A stretch of 64,000 nucleotides of DNA from Streptomyces sp. NBC_00249 (GCF_026342355.1 NZ_JAPEMV010000007.1:62001-126000); one strand, 5' to 3'; shown: positions 35,950-44,685, numbered from the stretch's first letter. A program made the numbers and translations. The notes: generated by a model not told the origin, from the sequence alone.

Positions 35950-36738
35950 TCAGCCCCGGCCGCGTGCGAACCGGCGCGTGGCCAGCGGTGCGAAGACGGC
36001 CACCAGGAGCAGCGACCACAGCAGCGCCCCGGCCACCGGATGCGCGGCCGGCCAGGCGGCCCCCGGCTCGGCCGCGCCGCCCGCGTTCCCGCACAGCTCC
36101 CGTACGGCGGTGGCGACGGCGCTGATGGGGTTCCACTCGGCGACCGTGCGCAGCCAGCCGGGCAGTCCGGCGGTCGGCAGGTAGGCGCTCGACAGCATCG
36201 GCAGGACGAAGGTGGCGCCGCCGAGCTGGCCCGCGGCCTCCTCGCTCGGGGACAGCAGTCCGAGGTACGTGCCCACCCAGGCGGTGGCGAAGCGGAACAG
36301 CAGCAGCACCCCCAGTGCCCCCAGCGCGCCGGGCAGTCCGTTCTCGGCCCGCCAGCCCATCGCGAGCCCCACCAGCATCAGCGGCACCATCGACACCCCC
36401 GTGGTCAGCAGGTCGGCGGCGATCTGCCCCAGCGGGACGGCGGCCCGGCTCATCGGCAGCGTCCGGAAGCGGTCCATCACCCCCCGGTGGGCGTCCTGCG
36501 CGGCCGTGAACAGGCCGGTCATCAGGCCGTTCGCGGCGGTGGCGGCGAGCAGCCCCGGCACCAGGAACTCCCGGTAGTCGGCGCCGGGCATGGCGACCGC
36601 GCTGCCGAAGACGTAGCCGAAGAACAGCAGCATCGTGATCGGCATGGTCTGGGTCAGGATCAGCAGCGCCGGGGCGTGCCGGGCCTTCTGGAGCTGGCGG
36701 GTGAGGACGGCGCCGCCGTCCGCGAGCAGGGTGGTCAT
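35950..36738 (-). CDS. ABC-2 type exporter permease (DrrB-like)
   Basis: A 262-residue permease with six hydrophobic segments (ALLILTQTMPITMLLFFGYVFG; FLVPGLLAATAANGLM; VSMVPLMLVGLAMGW and others) and the ABC-2 signature GLFTAAQDAHRGVMDRFRTLPMSRAAV. It forms the membrane part of a DrrAB-like drug/lipid exporter. Its ATG overlaps the ATPase stop (ATGA at 36735-36738), so the two are co-translated. The substrate is unknown. The pair is likely controlled by the divergent TetR gene. Confidence 0.9.
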   Translation of the reverse strand: MTTLLADGGAVLTRQLQKARHAPALLILTQTMPITMLLFFGYVFGSAVAMPGADYREFLVPGLLAATAANGLMTGLFTAAQDAHRGVMDRFRTLPMSRAAVPLGQIAADLLTTGVSMVPLMLVGLAMGWRAENGLPGALGALGVLLLFRFATAWVGTYLGLLSPSEEAAGQLGGATFVLPMLSSAYLPTAGLPGWLRTVAEWNPISAVATAVRELCGNAGGAAEPGAAWPAAHPVAGALLWSLLLVAVFAPLATRRFARGRG

Positions 36739-37712
36739 GCCGCGTTCTCCTTACGGGGCGGGGTGACGGGGGCGGAGGCCGCTCCCGTGAGGCGCAGGAA
36801 CACCTCGTCGAGGGTCGGCGGGCGCAGGCTCGCGTCCGTGACCGGGATCCCGGCGGTGTCGAGCGCGCGGATGATCCGGGGCAGGGTGACCGCCGCGTCC
36901 AGGACGCTCACGCCGACGCCGAGCCGTTCCTCGTCCAGGACCGGACGGCCGCCGGTGAGCTGGTCGAGGACCGCCGCGGCGGCCGCGAGCGCGGAGGCCT
37001 CGGGGACGGTCACCTCGGCGTGGGCGCCGATGCGGGACTTGAGGGCGGCGGGGGTGCCGGAGGCGACGGCCCGGCCCTGGTCGACGACCACGACCTCGTC
37101 GGCGAGCCGGTCCGCCTCCTCCAGGTACTGGGTGGTGAGCAGGACGGTGGTGCCCTCGTCGGCGAGTGCCCGGACCGCCGTCCAGATGTGCTCGCGGGCG
37201 GCCGGGTCCAGGCCGGTCGTGGGCTCGTCCAGGAACAGCACCCGGGGCTGGGTGACGAGTCCGGCCGCGAGGTCGAGGCGCCGCCGCATGCCGCCCGACC
37301 AGGTCGAGGCCACCCGGTCGGCGGCCCCGGTGAGCCCGAAGCGCTCCAGCAGTCCGTCGGCGCGGTCGCGCCCGGCCCGCCCGCGCAGCCCGGCGAGGCG
37401 GGCGAAGAGCCGGAGGTTCTCGCGGCCGGTCAGGTCCCCGTCGACCGAGGCGTACTGGCCGGTGACCCCGATGGCGCGGCGTACGGCGGCCGGCTCGCGG
37501 GCGACGTCGTGGCCCGCGACCAGGGCGCGGCCGGCTGTGGGCGCCGTGAGGGTGGCGAGGATCCGGACGGCGGTGGTCTTGCCCGCGCCGTTGGGGCCGA
37601 GCAGCCCGCAGACGCGGCCCTCCGGCACGGCCAGGTCCAGGCCGCTGAGGGCGCGCACGGCGCCGTAGTTCTTCTCCAGACCTTCACTAAGTACAGCGTA
37701 CGTAGTCATCAT
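36735..37712 (-). CDS. ABC exporter ATPase (DrrA-like)
   Basis: About 325 residues. Walker A LLGPNGAGKTTAVRIL, the signature WSGGMRRRLDLAAGL, Walker B VLFLDEPTTGLDP and the H-loop region TVLLTTQYLEEADRL are all intact. The C-terminal ~90-residue extension (EVTVPEASALAAAAAVLDQL, TLDEVFLRLTG) is the DrrA-type regulatory tail. It powers export with the permease that overlaps it. The start is ATG 37712 or 37709. One of the two operator copies (37688-37704) falls inside the first codons, so repressor binding would also block elongation. Confidence 0.92.
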   Translation of the reverse strand: MMTTYAVLSEGLEKNYGAVRALSGLDLAVPEGRVCGLLGPNGAGKTTAVRILATLTAPTAGRALVAGHDVAREPAAVRRAIGVTGQYASVDGDLTGRENLRLFARLAGLRGRAGRDRADGLLERFGLTGAADRVASTWSGGMRRRLDLAAGLVTQPRVLFLDEPTTGLDPAAREHIWTAVRALADEGTTVLLTTQYLEEADRLADEVVVVDQGRAVASGTPAALKSRIGAHAEVTVPEASALAAAAAVLDQLTGGRPVLDEERLGVGVSVLDAAVTLPRIIRALDTAGIPVTDASLRPPTLDEVFLRLTGAASAPVTPPRKENAA

Positions 37713-37748
37713 GTGCCGCACCCTACCCCACTACGTACGGTGTACGTA
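37688..37748. promoter_or_regulatory. Pair of TetR operators between ABC exporter and TetR gene
   Basis: TACGTAC-GGT-GTACGTA (37732-37748) is a perfect 7-3-7 dyad. A second copy TAAGTAC-AGC-GTACGTA (37688-37704) differs by one base in the arms; the centres are 44 bp apart. The placement in the divergent region next to the TetR gene at 37838 makes them its likely binding sites. Confidence 0.65.
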
Positions 37749-37837
37749 ACTAAGATGGGTCAAGGCCGGAGCCAGGGCCGCTGTCAGGGCCGGGGTCAGG
37801 GTCGGGCAGCAACGGGACGACAGAGGTGATGTGAGCG

Positions 37838-38584
37838 ATGACAGCCGGTGGGCGCCCCGCTGAACCCGAAGTGATCTGGGCCCGCCCGCAGCGGGCCGGC
37901 CGCGGCCCGCGGCCCGCGCACAGCCGCGACTCCATCGCTGCCGAGGCGGTCCGGATCGCCGACGCGGAAGGGATCGAGGCCGTCTCCATGCGGCGCGTGG
38001 CGGCGGGGATCGGCGCGGGGACCATGTCCCTGTACAACTACGTCCCGCGCAAGGAGGACCTCTACGAGCTGATGGTCGACGCCGTCAGCGCGGAGTACGA
38101 GCTGACCCCGCCGACCGCCGACTGGCGGGCCGACCTCCTCGGACTCGCCCGCCAGACGCGGGCGCTGATGCGCCGCCACCCCTGGCTGCCCCGGCTGCTC
38201 AGCCCCGTCCACGGCTTCAGCCCGCACGCCCTGCGCTACCTGGAACACAGCCTGGCCTGCCTGGAGCCGCTGGAGGTGTCCGCCGCCGAGAAGCTGGAGC
38301 TGATCGCCGCGGTCAACGGCACCGTGGCCACCTTCGTGGCGGGCGAACTGGCACTGGCCGAGCGGGCGCGCTCACTGCCCTGGAGCGAGGCCGCGGAACA
38401 GGGCGTACGGACGGCCTGGCTCGGCTCCCGGCTCGCGACCGGGGAGTACCCGAGGCTGGCCGCCGCCCTCACCGACGGCAACCCGGTCCTGGGCCCCGGA
38501 CTGGACATGGCCGCCGTCTTCGACCGCGCGGTCTCCCGCCTCCTCCGGGGCTGGACCGCCGGGGATCCGGGCGGCGGGGCCTAG
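37838..38584 (+). CDS. TetR/AcrR family regulator (TetR_C type)
   Basis: A 248-residue protein. HTH residues ~30-75 read DSIAAEAVRIADAEGIEAVS, then MRRVAAGIGAGTMSLYNYVPRKEDLYELM. The C-terminal domain (DLLGLARQTRALMRRHPWLPRLL) is the TetR_C/TetR_C_33 type found with drug exporters. The ATG at 37838 follows AGAGGTGA. It is divergent from the DrrAB-like exporter with two near-identical dyads between, so it probably represses the exporter and responds to its substrate. Confidence 0.88.
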   Translation: MTAGGRPAEPEVIWARPQRAGRGPRPAHSRDSIAAEAVRIADAEGIEAVSMRRVAAGIGAGTMSLYNYVPRKEDLYELMVDAVSAEYELTPPTADWRADLLGLARQTRALMRRHPWLPRLLSPVHGFSPHALRYLEHSLACLEPLEVSAAEKLELIAAVNGTVATFVAGELALAERARSLPWSEAAEQGVRTAWLGSRLATGEYPRLAAALTDGNPVLGPGLDMAAVFDRAVSRLLRGWTAGDPGGGA

Positions 38585-38651
38585 GCCGCCTCTTTCGGAT
38601 CTTGCCGGGCGGGCCCGGCCCGGCCGCATCCGGGCAGCCGGAAGGCGTGGT

Positions 38652-39806
38652 CTAGAGCAGCGCGAACTGCCCGCCCGGGCCCTCCTCCTCGTGGTCCAGT
38701 ACCGAGGCCGGCCGCCGGGCCCAGCGCGGCGGGGGCAGTACCCCGGCCGCCGCCAGCTCGGCGCCCGGCAGCAGCGGCCCGGGGGAGAACGCCGCCCGCT
38801 CCGGCGCCAGATCGGCCAGCAGGGCCAGGGTCGTCACCAGGGCGAGCAGCTCCGAGGTCCAGGCCTGCGGCCACCGGTCCGGGCCCAGGGCCTCCAGCCC
38901 CGGCGCGCCCGGGTCCCGGTGTGCGCCGCGGGCGGCGAACCAGGCCTCCAGCACCCGCACCCCCTGCGCCTCGTACTCCCAGGCCCCGGCCGGGACGGGG
39001 GCGACGACCCCGTCCCCGAGCGTCAGGGTCTCGCTCTCCGGGTCGTACGCGAGCCCGTCCGGCCAGGCGGTGACCGCCGCGCGCACGTACGGCCGCCGCC
39101 CGCCCGGCAGCCGGGGCGGCTCCCCGCCGCGCGCCCCGCGCAGCTGGACGGACAGCAGCCGGTGGCCCAGCTCCAGCCCGGCCCGCCAGCGCTCCGGGTC
39201 GGCGGCGAGCGGGACCTCGTACCCCCGGGGCCCGGGGCGGCCGGCGGCGAGGATCCAGCACAGCACGTCCTCCGGGGTGACCCAGCCGCCGAGGCGGGAG
39301 CCCAGCAGCGGCAGCAGGCCCGGCGCGAGGTTCGGCTCGGCCCCGCCCGGCCGCCGGTGCAGCGGGCGGATCCGGCCGAGCCGGCCCGCCGGGAGGTGCG
39401 CCGTGGCCAGCGGCTGCGGGGCCCCGACCAGGAACACCTGCTGTTCGTCGCGGACCCGCCACAGCTCGGGGCGGGCCGAGTCGATCAGCCGCTGGTCGGG
39501 CAGCAGCCACTGTTCGTCGAAGGCGGCGCGGAGCACCCGTACCGGCTCGGGGAAGGGGCCGGGCTCGTCCGCGAACCGGGCGGTCGCCGAGCGCTGCCCC
39601 GGCAGCGCGGCCGCCCCGGCGGAGGGCGTACGGGACCGGCTCGGGCGGAACAGCCGCTCCCGCTCCGCCCCTTCGGCGCCGGCCAGGGCCGTCCAGCGGG
39701 CGCGCAGGGTCGCGGGATCGGGCGCCGCCACCCACGCGCGGCCCAGGCGCAGACCGCCCACGGCCCAGGGCATCAGATCGTCCAGCAGCGGTACGTCTTC
39801 GCTCAC
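38652..39806 (-). CDS. Orphan protein resembling type ISP restriction/modification C-terminal domain
   Basis: A 384-residue protein. LLDDLMPWAVGGLRLGRAWV at the start, LFRPSRSRT, then VRVLRAAFDEQWLLPDQRLIDSARPELWRVRDEQQVFL and a C-terminal QAWTSELLALVTTLALLADL with GPGGQFALL at the end. Streptomyces proteins of this shape are annotated as type ISP restriction/modification enzymes because of similarity to the target-recognition part of LlaBIII-like enzymes. I see no methyltransferase (NPPY) or helicase motifs, and no partner gene, so restriction activity is unlikely from this gene alone. Confidence 0.65.
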   Translation of the reverse strand: MSEDVPLLDDLMPWAVGGLRLGRAWVAAPDPATLRARWTALAGAEGAERERLFRPSRSRTPSAGAAALPGQRSATARFADEPGPFPEPVRVLRAAFDEQWLLPDQRLIDSARPELWRVRDEQQVFLVGAPQPLATAHLPAGRLGRIRPLHRRPGGAEPNLAPGLLPLLGSRLGGWVTPEDVLCWILAAGRPGPRGYEVPLAADPERWRAGLELGHRLLSVQLRGARGGEPPRLPGGRRPYVRAAVTAWPDGLAYDPESETLTLGDGVVAPVPAGAWEYEAQGVRVLEAWFAARGAHRDPGAPGLEALGPDRWPQAWTSELLALVTTLALLADLAPERAAFSPGPLLPGAELAAAGVLPPPRWARRPASVLDHEEEGPGGQFALL

Positions 39807-39915
39807 CCGGCAGATGGTAGCGACGGGGCGCCGGGGCCGCCCCAGGGTCGGGCCGTGTCCCGGCCGAAGCGTTACGCTCCTTATGTACGCATCCGTACCG
39901 ACCTAGGAGTCGGCC

Positions 39916-40080
39916 ATGAGTCAGTACGACGAGTACACGACGCCCTCGCAGGCCGAGGGCGAGCGCCTCGACGAGGACATGGACGAGGCACAGCGCAAGG
40001 AACGCCACCCCCAGACGATGCGCACCACGCCCTCCCAGGCCGAGGGCGAGCGCCTCGCGGAGGACGACGAGAAGAAGTGA
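39916..40080 (+). CDS. Small acidic protein with duplicated TTPSQAEGERL motif
   Basis: A 54-codon gene. The peptide holds TTPSQAEGERL twice (residues 8-18 and 37-47), separated by a charged linker (EDMDEAQRKERHPQ), and ends EDDEKK. It is hydrophilic and probably disordered. The AGGAG ribosome site (39905-39909) sits mostly in the 6-nt loop of a small hairpin (CCGAC 39898-39902, GTCGG 39909-39913) just before the ATG, so access to it could be regulated. No known family. It lies between the ISP-like gene (divergent) and a convergent GntR gene. Confidence 0.65.
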   Translation: MSQYDEYTTPSQAEGERLDEDMDEAQRKERHPQTMRTTPSQAEGERLAEDDEKK

Positions 40081-40104
40081 CGCGGCGCCGGGCGGGCGGC
40101 CGGG

Positions 40105-40854
40105 TCAGGGCGCGTCGACGGTGACCGTGAAGGAGAAGCGGTCGCCCCGGTACCGGATCCGGGCCACGTCCACCACCCGCCCGTCCTCCGCGTACGTCAC
40201 ACCCGTGTAGTGCAGGATCGGGCTCAGCAGCGGCACCTGGAGCAGCTCCGCCGTCTCCGGGTCCGCGAGCCGGGCCTCGACGGTGTCCGTGATCCGGCTG
40301 ATCCGGACGCCGACCACGTCCCGCAGCACCTTCGTCATCGGCCAGCGCTCCAGGTCGGCCAGGTCCACCGCCTCGGCGAACTCCGGGAGCACCGCGTTCT
40401 CCGCCCAGTTGGTCGGCTCGTCGCTCTGCCCGTCGCGGCGGAGCCTGCGGTACGTGACCACCTCCGCCGTGTCCGGGAAGTGCTCCAGCAGCTCCCCGGA
40501 CACCGGCGTCCGCTCCCGGCCGAGAATCGTCGTACGCTCACCCGACTGCTGCGCCACGATCGCGTCCACCGAACCCAGCAGCCGCACGGGCGCCCCGCGC
40601 CGCGCACCCGGCTCGATGAAGGTGCCCCGCCGGCGGTGCCGGCTGATCAGCCCCTCGCCCTCGAGCTCCTTGAGCGCCTGGCGCATCGTCAGCACGCTCA
40701 CCCCGTAGTGCTCGGCGAGCTGCTCCTCGGTCGGCAGGCGCAGCGAGGCGTCGGGGGTGCGCCCGAGTATCGAGGCGCGCAGCGACTGGGACACCTGGTA
40801 CCAGAGCGGCAGTTTCCGGTTCAGGACCAGGGAGTCGGGGGCGAAGGCGGTCAC
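40105..40854 (-). CDS. GntR/HutC family regulator with UTRA domain
   Basis: A 249-residue protein. The winged HTH (residues ~15-80) is LPLWYQVSQSLRASILGRTPDASLRLPTEEQLAEHYGVSVLTMRQALKELEGEGLISRHRRRGTF across its length, followed by a UTRA effector domain (YRRLRRDG, EPTNWAENAVLPEFA, LQVPLLSPILHYTGVTYAEDG). HutC-type regulators sense small catabolic molecules. It lies 96 nt downstream of hmgA on the same strand, and a perfect dyad lies upstream of hmgA, so control of homogentisate degradation is plausible but unproven. Confidence 0.88.
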   Translation of the reverse strand: MTAFAPDSLVLNRKLPLWYQVSQSLRASILGRTPDASLRLPTEEQLAEHYGVSVLTMRQALKELEGEGLISRHRRRGTFIEPGARRGAPVRLLGSVDAIVAQQSGERTTILGRERTPVSGELLEHFPDTAEVVTYRRLRRDGQSDEPTNWAENAVLPEFAEAVDLADLERWPMTKVLRDVVGVRISRITDTVEARLADPETAELLQVPLLSPILHYTGVTYAEDGRVVDVARIRYRGDRFSFTVTVDAP

Positions 40855-40950
40855 GGGAGGTTCTCCGTACGGCTGGCTGGACTTCAGGCGGGGCGGTGGC
40901 GCGGTCGTGTTGCGGTGCTGGTCGGGCGGCCGCCGCCGGTCATGCGCATG

Positions 40951-42264
40951 TTAGGCGCGGAAGTGCCGTTCGAGACCCTGCCATACGTCGTCGTAACCGC
41001 GCTGGAGGTGATCGGCGCCCGCCGCCTGCGGGGTGGCGGTGATCGGCCAGCGGGTCTCGAACATGAAGGCCAGGCCGTCGTCGATCTTCTGCGGCTTCAG
41101 CTCGGCGGCGCTCGCCCGGTCGAAGGTCTCCCGGTCGGGGCCGTGCGCGGACATCATGTTGTGCAGCGAGCCGCCGCCGGGGACGAAGCCCTCGGCCTTG
41201 GCGTCGTAGGCGCCCTCGATCAGGCCCATGTACTCGCTCATCACGTTGCGGTGGAAGTACGGCGGACGGAAGGTGTCCTCGCCGACCAGCCAGCGCGGGG
41301 CGAACACCACGAAGTCCACGCCCGCCAGCCCCGGGGTGTCGGAGGGGGAGGTCAGCACCGTGAAGATCGACGGGTCGGGGTGGTCGTAGCTGATCGACCC
41401 GATGACGTTGAAGCGGCGCAGGTCGTAGACGTACGGGACGTGCGTGCCGTGCCAGGCGACCACGTCGAGCGGGGAGTGGTCGTAGGTCGCGGTCCAGAGG
41501 TTGCCGCAGAACTTGTTGACCACCTCGGTCGGGCGCTCGCTGTCCTCGTACGCGGCGACGGGCGCCCGGAAGTCGCGGGCCGCCGCCAGGCCGTTGGCGC
41601 CGATCGGGCCGAGGTCCGGCAGCTCGAAGGGCTGCCCGTAGTTCTCGCAGACGTAGCCGCGCGCGAGCTCGTCGAGGGGCTCGACGCGGAACCGGACGCC
41701 GCGCGGGATCAGCGCCATCTCGCCCGGGCCGGCGCTCAGCAGGCCGAGCTCGGTGCGCAGCAGCAGGCCGCCGCGCTCCGGGACGATCAGCAGCTCGCCG
41801 TCGGAGCTGCTGAACACCCGGTCCGTCATCGGGGCGTTGGCGGCGTAGAGGTGGATGGCCATGCCGGTGCGCTGCGTGGCGTCACCGTTGCCGCCCAGGG
41901 TCCACAGGCCGGACAGGAAGTCGGTGCCGGGGGCCGGGTCGGGCAGCGGGTTCCAGCGCAGCCGGTTGGGGTCCGGGACGGCCTCCGTGAAGGGCGCGGT
42001 GCGCAGGGGGCCGTTGTCCACGCGGGTGAAGGCGGGGTGCGCGGCCGAGGGGCGGATCCGGTACAGCCACGAGCGGCGGTTGTGGGTGCGGGGCTCGGTG
42101 AAGGCGCTGCCGCTGAGCTGCTCGGCGTAGAGGCCGAGGGGGGCGCGCTGCGGGGAGTTCCGGCCGTGGGGGAGAGCGCCGGGGACCGCCTCCGAGCTGT
42201 GCTCGTTGCCGAAGCCGGTGAGGTACTCCAGCGCCTCCGCCGTCTTCCTGGCCTGCTCACTCAT
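40951..42264 (-). CDS. hmgA: Homogentisate 1,2-dioxygenase
   Basis: A 437-residue enzyme. It opens the ring of homogentisate to maleylacetoacetate in tyrosine/phenylalanine catabolism. The sequence begins YLTGFGNEHSSEAVPGALP and has the family blocks NRRSWLYRIRPS, RGYVCENYGQPFELPDLGPIG and CGNLWTATYDHSPLDVVAWHG. Iron ligands lie in PPYFHRNVMSEYMGLIEG and in the His of SLHNMMSAHGPD. Length is typical. Loss of this enzyme causes brown melanin-like pigment. The downstream GntR gene (40854) and the dyad at 42288 suggest local control; hpd and fahA are not adjacent. Confidence 0.95.
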   Translation of the reverse strand: MSEQARKTAEALEYLTGFGNEHSSEAVPGALPHGRNSPQRAPLGLYAEQLSGSAFTEPRTHNRRSWLYRIRPSAAHPAFTRVDNGPLRTAPFTEAVPDPNRLRWNPLPDPAPGTDFLSGLWTLGGNGDATQRTGMAIHLYAANAPMTDRVFSSSDGELLIVPERGGLLLRTELGLLSAGPGEMALIPRGVRFRVEPLDELARGYVCENYGQPFELPDLGPIGANGLAAARDFRAPVAAYEDSERPTEVVNKFCGNLWTATYDHSPLDVVAWHGTHVPYVYDLRRFNVIGSISYDHPDPSIFTVLTSPSDTPGLAGVDFVVFAPRWLVGEDTFRPPYFHRNVMSEYMGLIEGAYDAKAEGFVPGGGSLHNMMSAHGPDRETFDRASAAELKPQKIDDGLAFMFETRWPITATPQAAGADHLQRGYDDVWQGLERHFRA

Positions 42265-42287
42265 GGGGCTGCTCCCGATCCGTAGAA

Positions 42288-42315
42288 GGAATCCTATGGT
42301 CGACAGTAGGATTCC
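42288..42315. promoter_or_regulatory. Perfect 9-10-9 operator upstream of hmgA
   Basis: GGAATCCTA and TAGGATTCC are exact reverse complements separated by 10 nt. The dyad lies 24 nt upstream of the hmgA ATG, overlapping the expected promoter. Each arm is itself nearly palindromic (AGGAATCCT-like). Which regulator binds (the downstream GntR, or an IclR/other factor elsewhere) is not visible. Confidence 0.65.
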
Positions 42316-42468
42316 GTGGCCCCCACGTCAACGGTGGCTTGTGGCCGCCTGGCCGATTCGGCCGTACGGCGGCGGCGTGGAGGGCGGCCCGGGCGGCGGC
42401 TTGCGCGGCGGCCCGGACGGCGGCCCGGACGTCGGTCTGCACGGCTGCGGGCGGTGCCCGCGCGGCGC

Positions 42469-42508
42469 CCGCACGTCATCCGCACGCCATCCGCACGTCA
42501 TCCGTACG
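42469..42508 (+). repeat. 11-bp direct repeats upstream of the beta-helix gene
   Basis: CCGCACGTCAT (42469-42479), CCGCACGCCAT (42480-42490) and CCGCACGTCAT (42491-42501) are followed by CCGTACG. The period is one helical turn. The rest of the hmgA-to-beta-helix gap (42265-42561) is GC-rich without other signal. It may be a binding array or simple slippage. Confidence 0.6.
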
Positions 42509-42561
42509 AATTCACGCAGAGGGGGATCCGAAAAGATGAACATTGCTCTACTCTCACGCGC

Positions 42562-44685
42562 ATGTCGTGGACCCGCAGGTTCCCTGCCGTGCCGGCGGCG
42601 CTCCTCGCCGCCCTCCTCGCCCTCCTGTCCCTCCTCGTCGCCGCGCCCGCCGCGAGCGCGCACGAGGAGCGCCCGGTCGCCCTCCCCGACGGCACCGGAT
42701 CCGTCCCGCAGTACCGGGCCGCCGAACCCGACCTGCTGGTGTGCAAGACCGACCGGCCCGGCTTCGAACGCCGAGTGGCCGGCTTCCCGGAGCAGCTGCG
42801 GCAGCGCAACCTGGCCCTCTATGAACGCTGCGAGAAGAGCGGCTACCGCCACCTCCAGGAGGCCGTCGACGCCGTCGACCGGCCCGGGATGAACATCGCG
42901 ATCCTCCCCGGCCTCTACGAGGAGGAGCCCTCCCTCCCCAAACCGACGGGGGAGTGCGCCCGGCTCAAAGCCCCCGACTCCTCGCTGGGCTACCAGATCC
43001 TGTCGTACGAGCAGCAGAGCGCCTGCCGCCACAACCAGAACCTCGTCGCGATCCTCGGCAAGACGAACCTCCAGATCGAAGGCACCGGCGCCTCCCGCCT
43101 GGACGTCGTCATCGACGCCAAGTACCAGAAGCTGAACGGCATCCGGGCCGACAAGTCCAACGGCATCTACTTCCGCAACTTCACCGCGCAGCGCACCACC
43201 TTCAACTCCCTCTACGTCCTCGCGGGCGACGGCTTCGTCATCGACGACGTCCTGACCCGCTGGAACGACGAGTACGGCTTCCTGACCTTCGCCAGCGACC
43301 ACGGCCTGTACAAGAACTGCGAGTCCTACGGGAACGGCGACTCCGGCATCTACCCGGGCAGCGCCTCCGACATCAACGACGGGCGCGGCTACGACGTGCC
43401 CCGCTACTCCATCGAGATCACCGGCTGCCGCAGCCACCACAACATGGTCGGCTACTCCGGCACGGCGGGTGACTCCGTCTGGGTCCACGACAACGAGTTC
43501 GACCAGAACATGGGCGGCGCCTCCATGGACAGCGCCTTCCCCGGCCACCCCGGACTCCCGCAGAACCACGCCCGCTTCGAACGCAACCTGATCCACGACA
43601 ACAACGCCGACTACTACCACTACGTCGCCGACGGGACCTGCGCCAAGCCGCCCGTCGAACGCGGCTACGAGCAGGGCGTCGTCTGCCCCCAGATCTCCAT
43701 GCCGCCCGGCACCGGCATCATCACCGCGGGCGGCAACTGGAACCTCTACGAGAACAACTGGGTCTACGGACACCGGCGCGCCGGCTTCTTCCTGAGCGCG
43801 GTCCCCGCCTTCGTCCGGGGCGAGGAGCGGTGGTCGAAGCAGACCGACACCTCCCACCACAACCGCTACGCCGGCAACGTCCTCGGCAAGGACCGCTCCG
43901 GAGCCTCCCGCCCCAACGGCACCGACGTGTGGTGGGACGGCCAGGGCAAGGGCAACTGCTGGCAGGACGGCCCCGACGGCTCCACCCCCGGCACCCTGCC
44001 GCAGTGCGGGGACGCGCGCGGCGAGGTCAGCGGCGCCTCCGCCCGCCTGGTGGGCGAACCGGTCAAGCTCACCCAGCTGCTGGTCTGCGCCGACTACAAC
44101 GTCCAGGCGCGCAAGCTCCCCGCCGGGTGCGACTGGTACGGCGCCCGGGGGCTGGAGCGCGTCGAGACACAGCTCGCGCTGGCGGTCGCGGCGGTGCTGC
44201 TGCTGGTCGGCGGCGTGCTGTGGTGGCGCCGGCTGCGGGGCTCCCGCCTGGGCACCGCCGCCTCCCTCCTCGGCCTCGCCGGCCTGGCCCTGGACGTGGC
44301 CGGCTCCACGATGCCGCTCGTCGACACCTTCGTTCCCGCGCTCGCCCTGCTCCTGCTCGGGCTGTGGTGGACGGGCGCCGGGATCGCCCTGCGCCCGCAG
44401 CGCCCCTGGCTGGCACGCCTCACCCTGCTCCTGGGGGCCCTGACCCTGCTGGACGCCTTCGACAAGGCCGTCCTGATGATCCCCTGGATCCCCCTCAGCC
44501 CCGCCTGGATCCGCGCCTTGGCCGCCCTGGCCTGGACCCTCTGGGCAGCCGTCGCCGCAGCCCGCCCGGGCCCGCCCACCCCCGCCCACCCCGAAGGCCC
44601 GGGCGACGCCCCGACGGGCGACCGCACCCCCGCCCCCGCCCTGAGCACCCCCACCCCCCACCCCACCCCGGACACCCCGGCGTGA
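42562..44685 (+). CDS. Secreted right-handed parallel beta-helix protein with C-terminal membrane helices
   Basis: A 707-residue protein. The signal peptide (residues 1-33) ends AAPAASA. The beta-helix body (~90-480) shows repeated N/G-rich turns: GIYFRNFTAQRTTFNSLYVL, YKNCESYGNGDSGIYPGSAS, ITGCRSHHNMVGYSG, VHDNEFDQNMGG, LYENNWVYGHRRAGFFLS. After a Cys-containing segment, four hydrophobic helices follow residue ~534 (LALAVAAVLLLVGGVLWW and others), then a Pro/Thr tail. The fold resembles NosD-type CASH proteins. No strong ribosome site precedes ATG 42562. Function unknown; it may act with the cupredoxin and membrane protein downstream. Confidence 0.85.
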   Translation: MSWTRRFPAVPAALLAALLALLSLLVAAPAASAHEERPVALPDGTGSVPQYRAAEPDLLVCKTDRPGFERRVAGFPEQLRQRNLALYERCEKSGYRHLQEAVDAVDRPGMNIAILPGLYEEEPSLPKPTGECARLKAPDSSLGYQILSYEQQSACRHNQNLVAILGKTNLQIEGTGASRLDVVIDAKYQKLNGIRADKSNGIYFRNFTAQRTTFNSLYVLAGDGFVIDDVLTRWNDEYGFLTFASDHGLYKNCESYGNGDSGIYPGSASDINDGRGYDVPRYSIEITGCRSHHNMVGYSGTAGDSVWVHDNEFDQNMGGASMDSAFPGHPGLPQNHARFERNLIHDNNADYYHYVADGTCAKPPVERGYEQGVVCPQISMPPGTGIITAGGNWNLYENNWVYGHRRAGFFLSAVPAFVRGEERWSKQTDTSHHNRYAGNVLGKDRSGASRPNGTDVWWDGQGKGNCWQDGPDGSTPGTLPQCGDARGEVSGASARLVGEPVKLTQLLVCADYNVQARKLPAGCDWYGARGLERVETQLALAVAAVLLLVGGVLWWRRLRGSRLGTAASLLGLAGLALDVAGSTMPLVDTFVPALALLLLGLWWTGAGIALRPQRPWLARLTLLLGALTLLDAFDKAVLMIPWIPLSPAWIRALAALAWTLWAAVAAARPGPPTPAHPEGPGDAPTGDRTPAPALSTPTPHPTPDTPA

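Noticed and set aside
42469..42508. Short direct repeats as a CRISPR-like array
   Set aside because: Units are 11 bp, abut without spacers and there are no cas genes.
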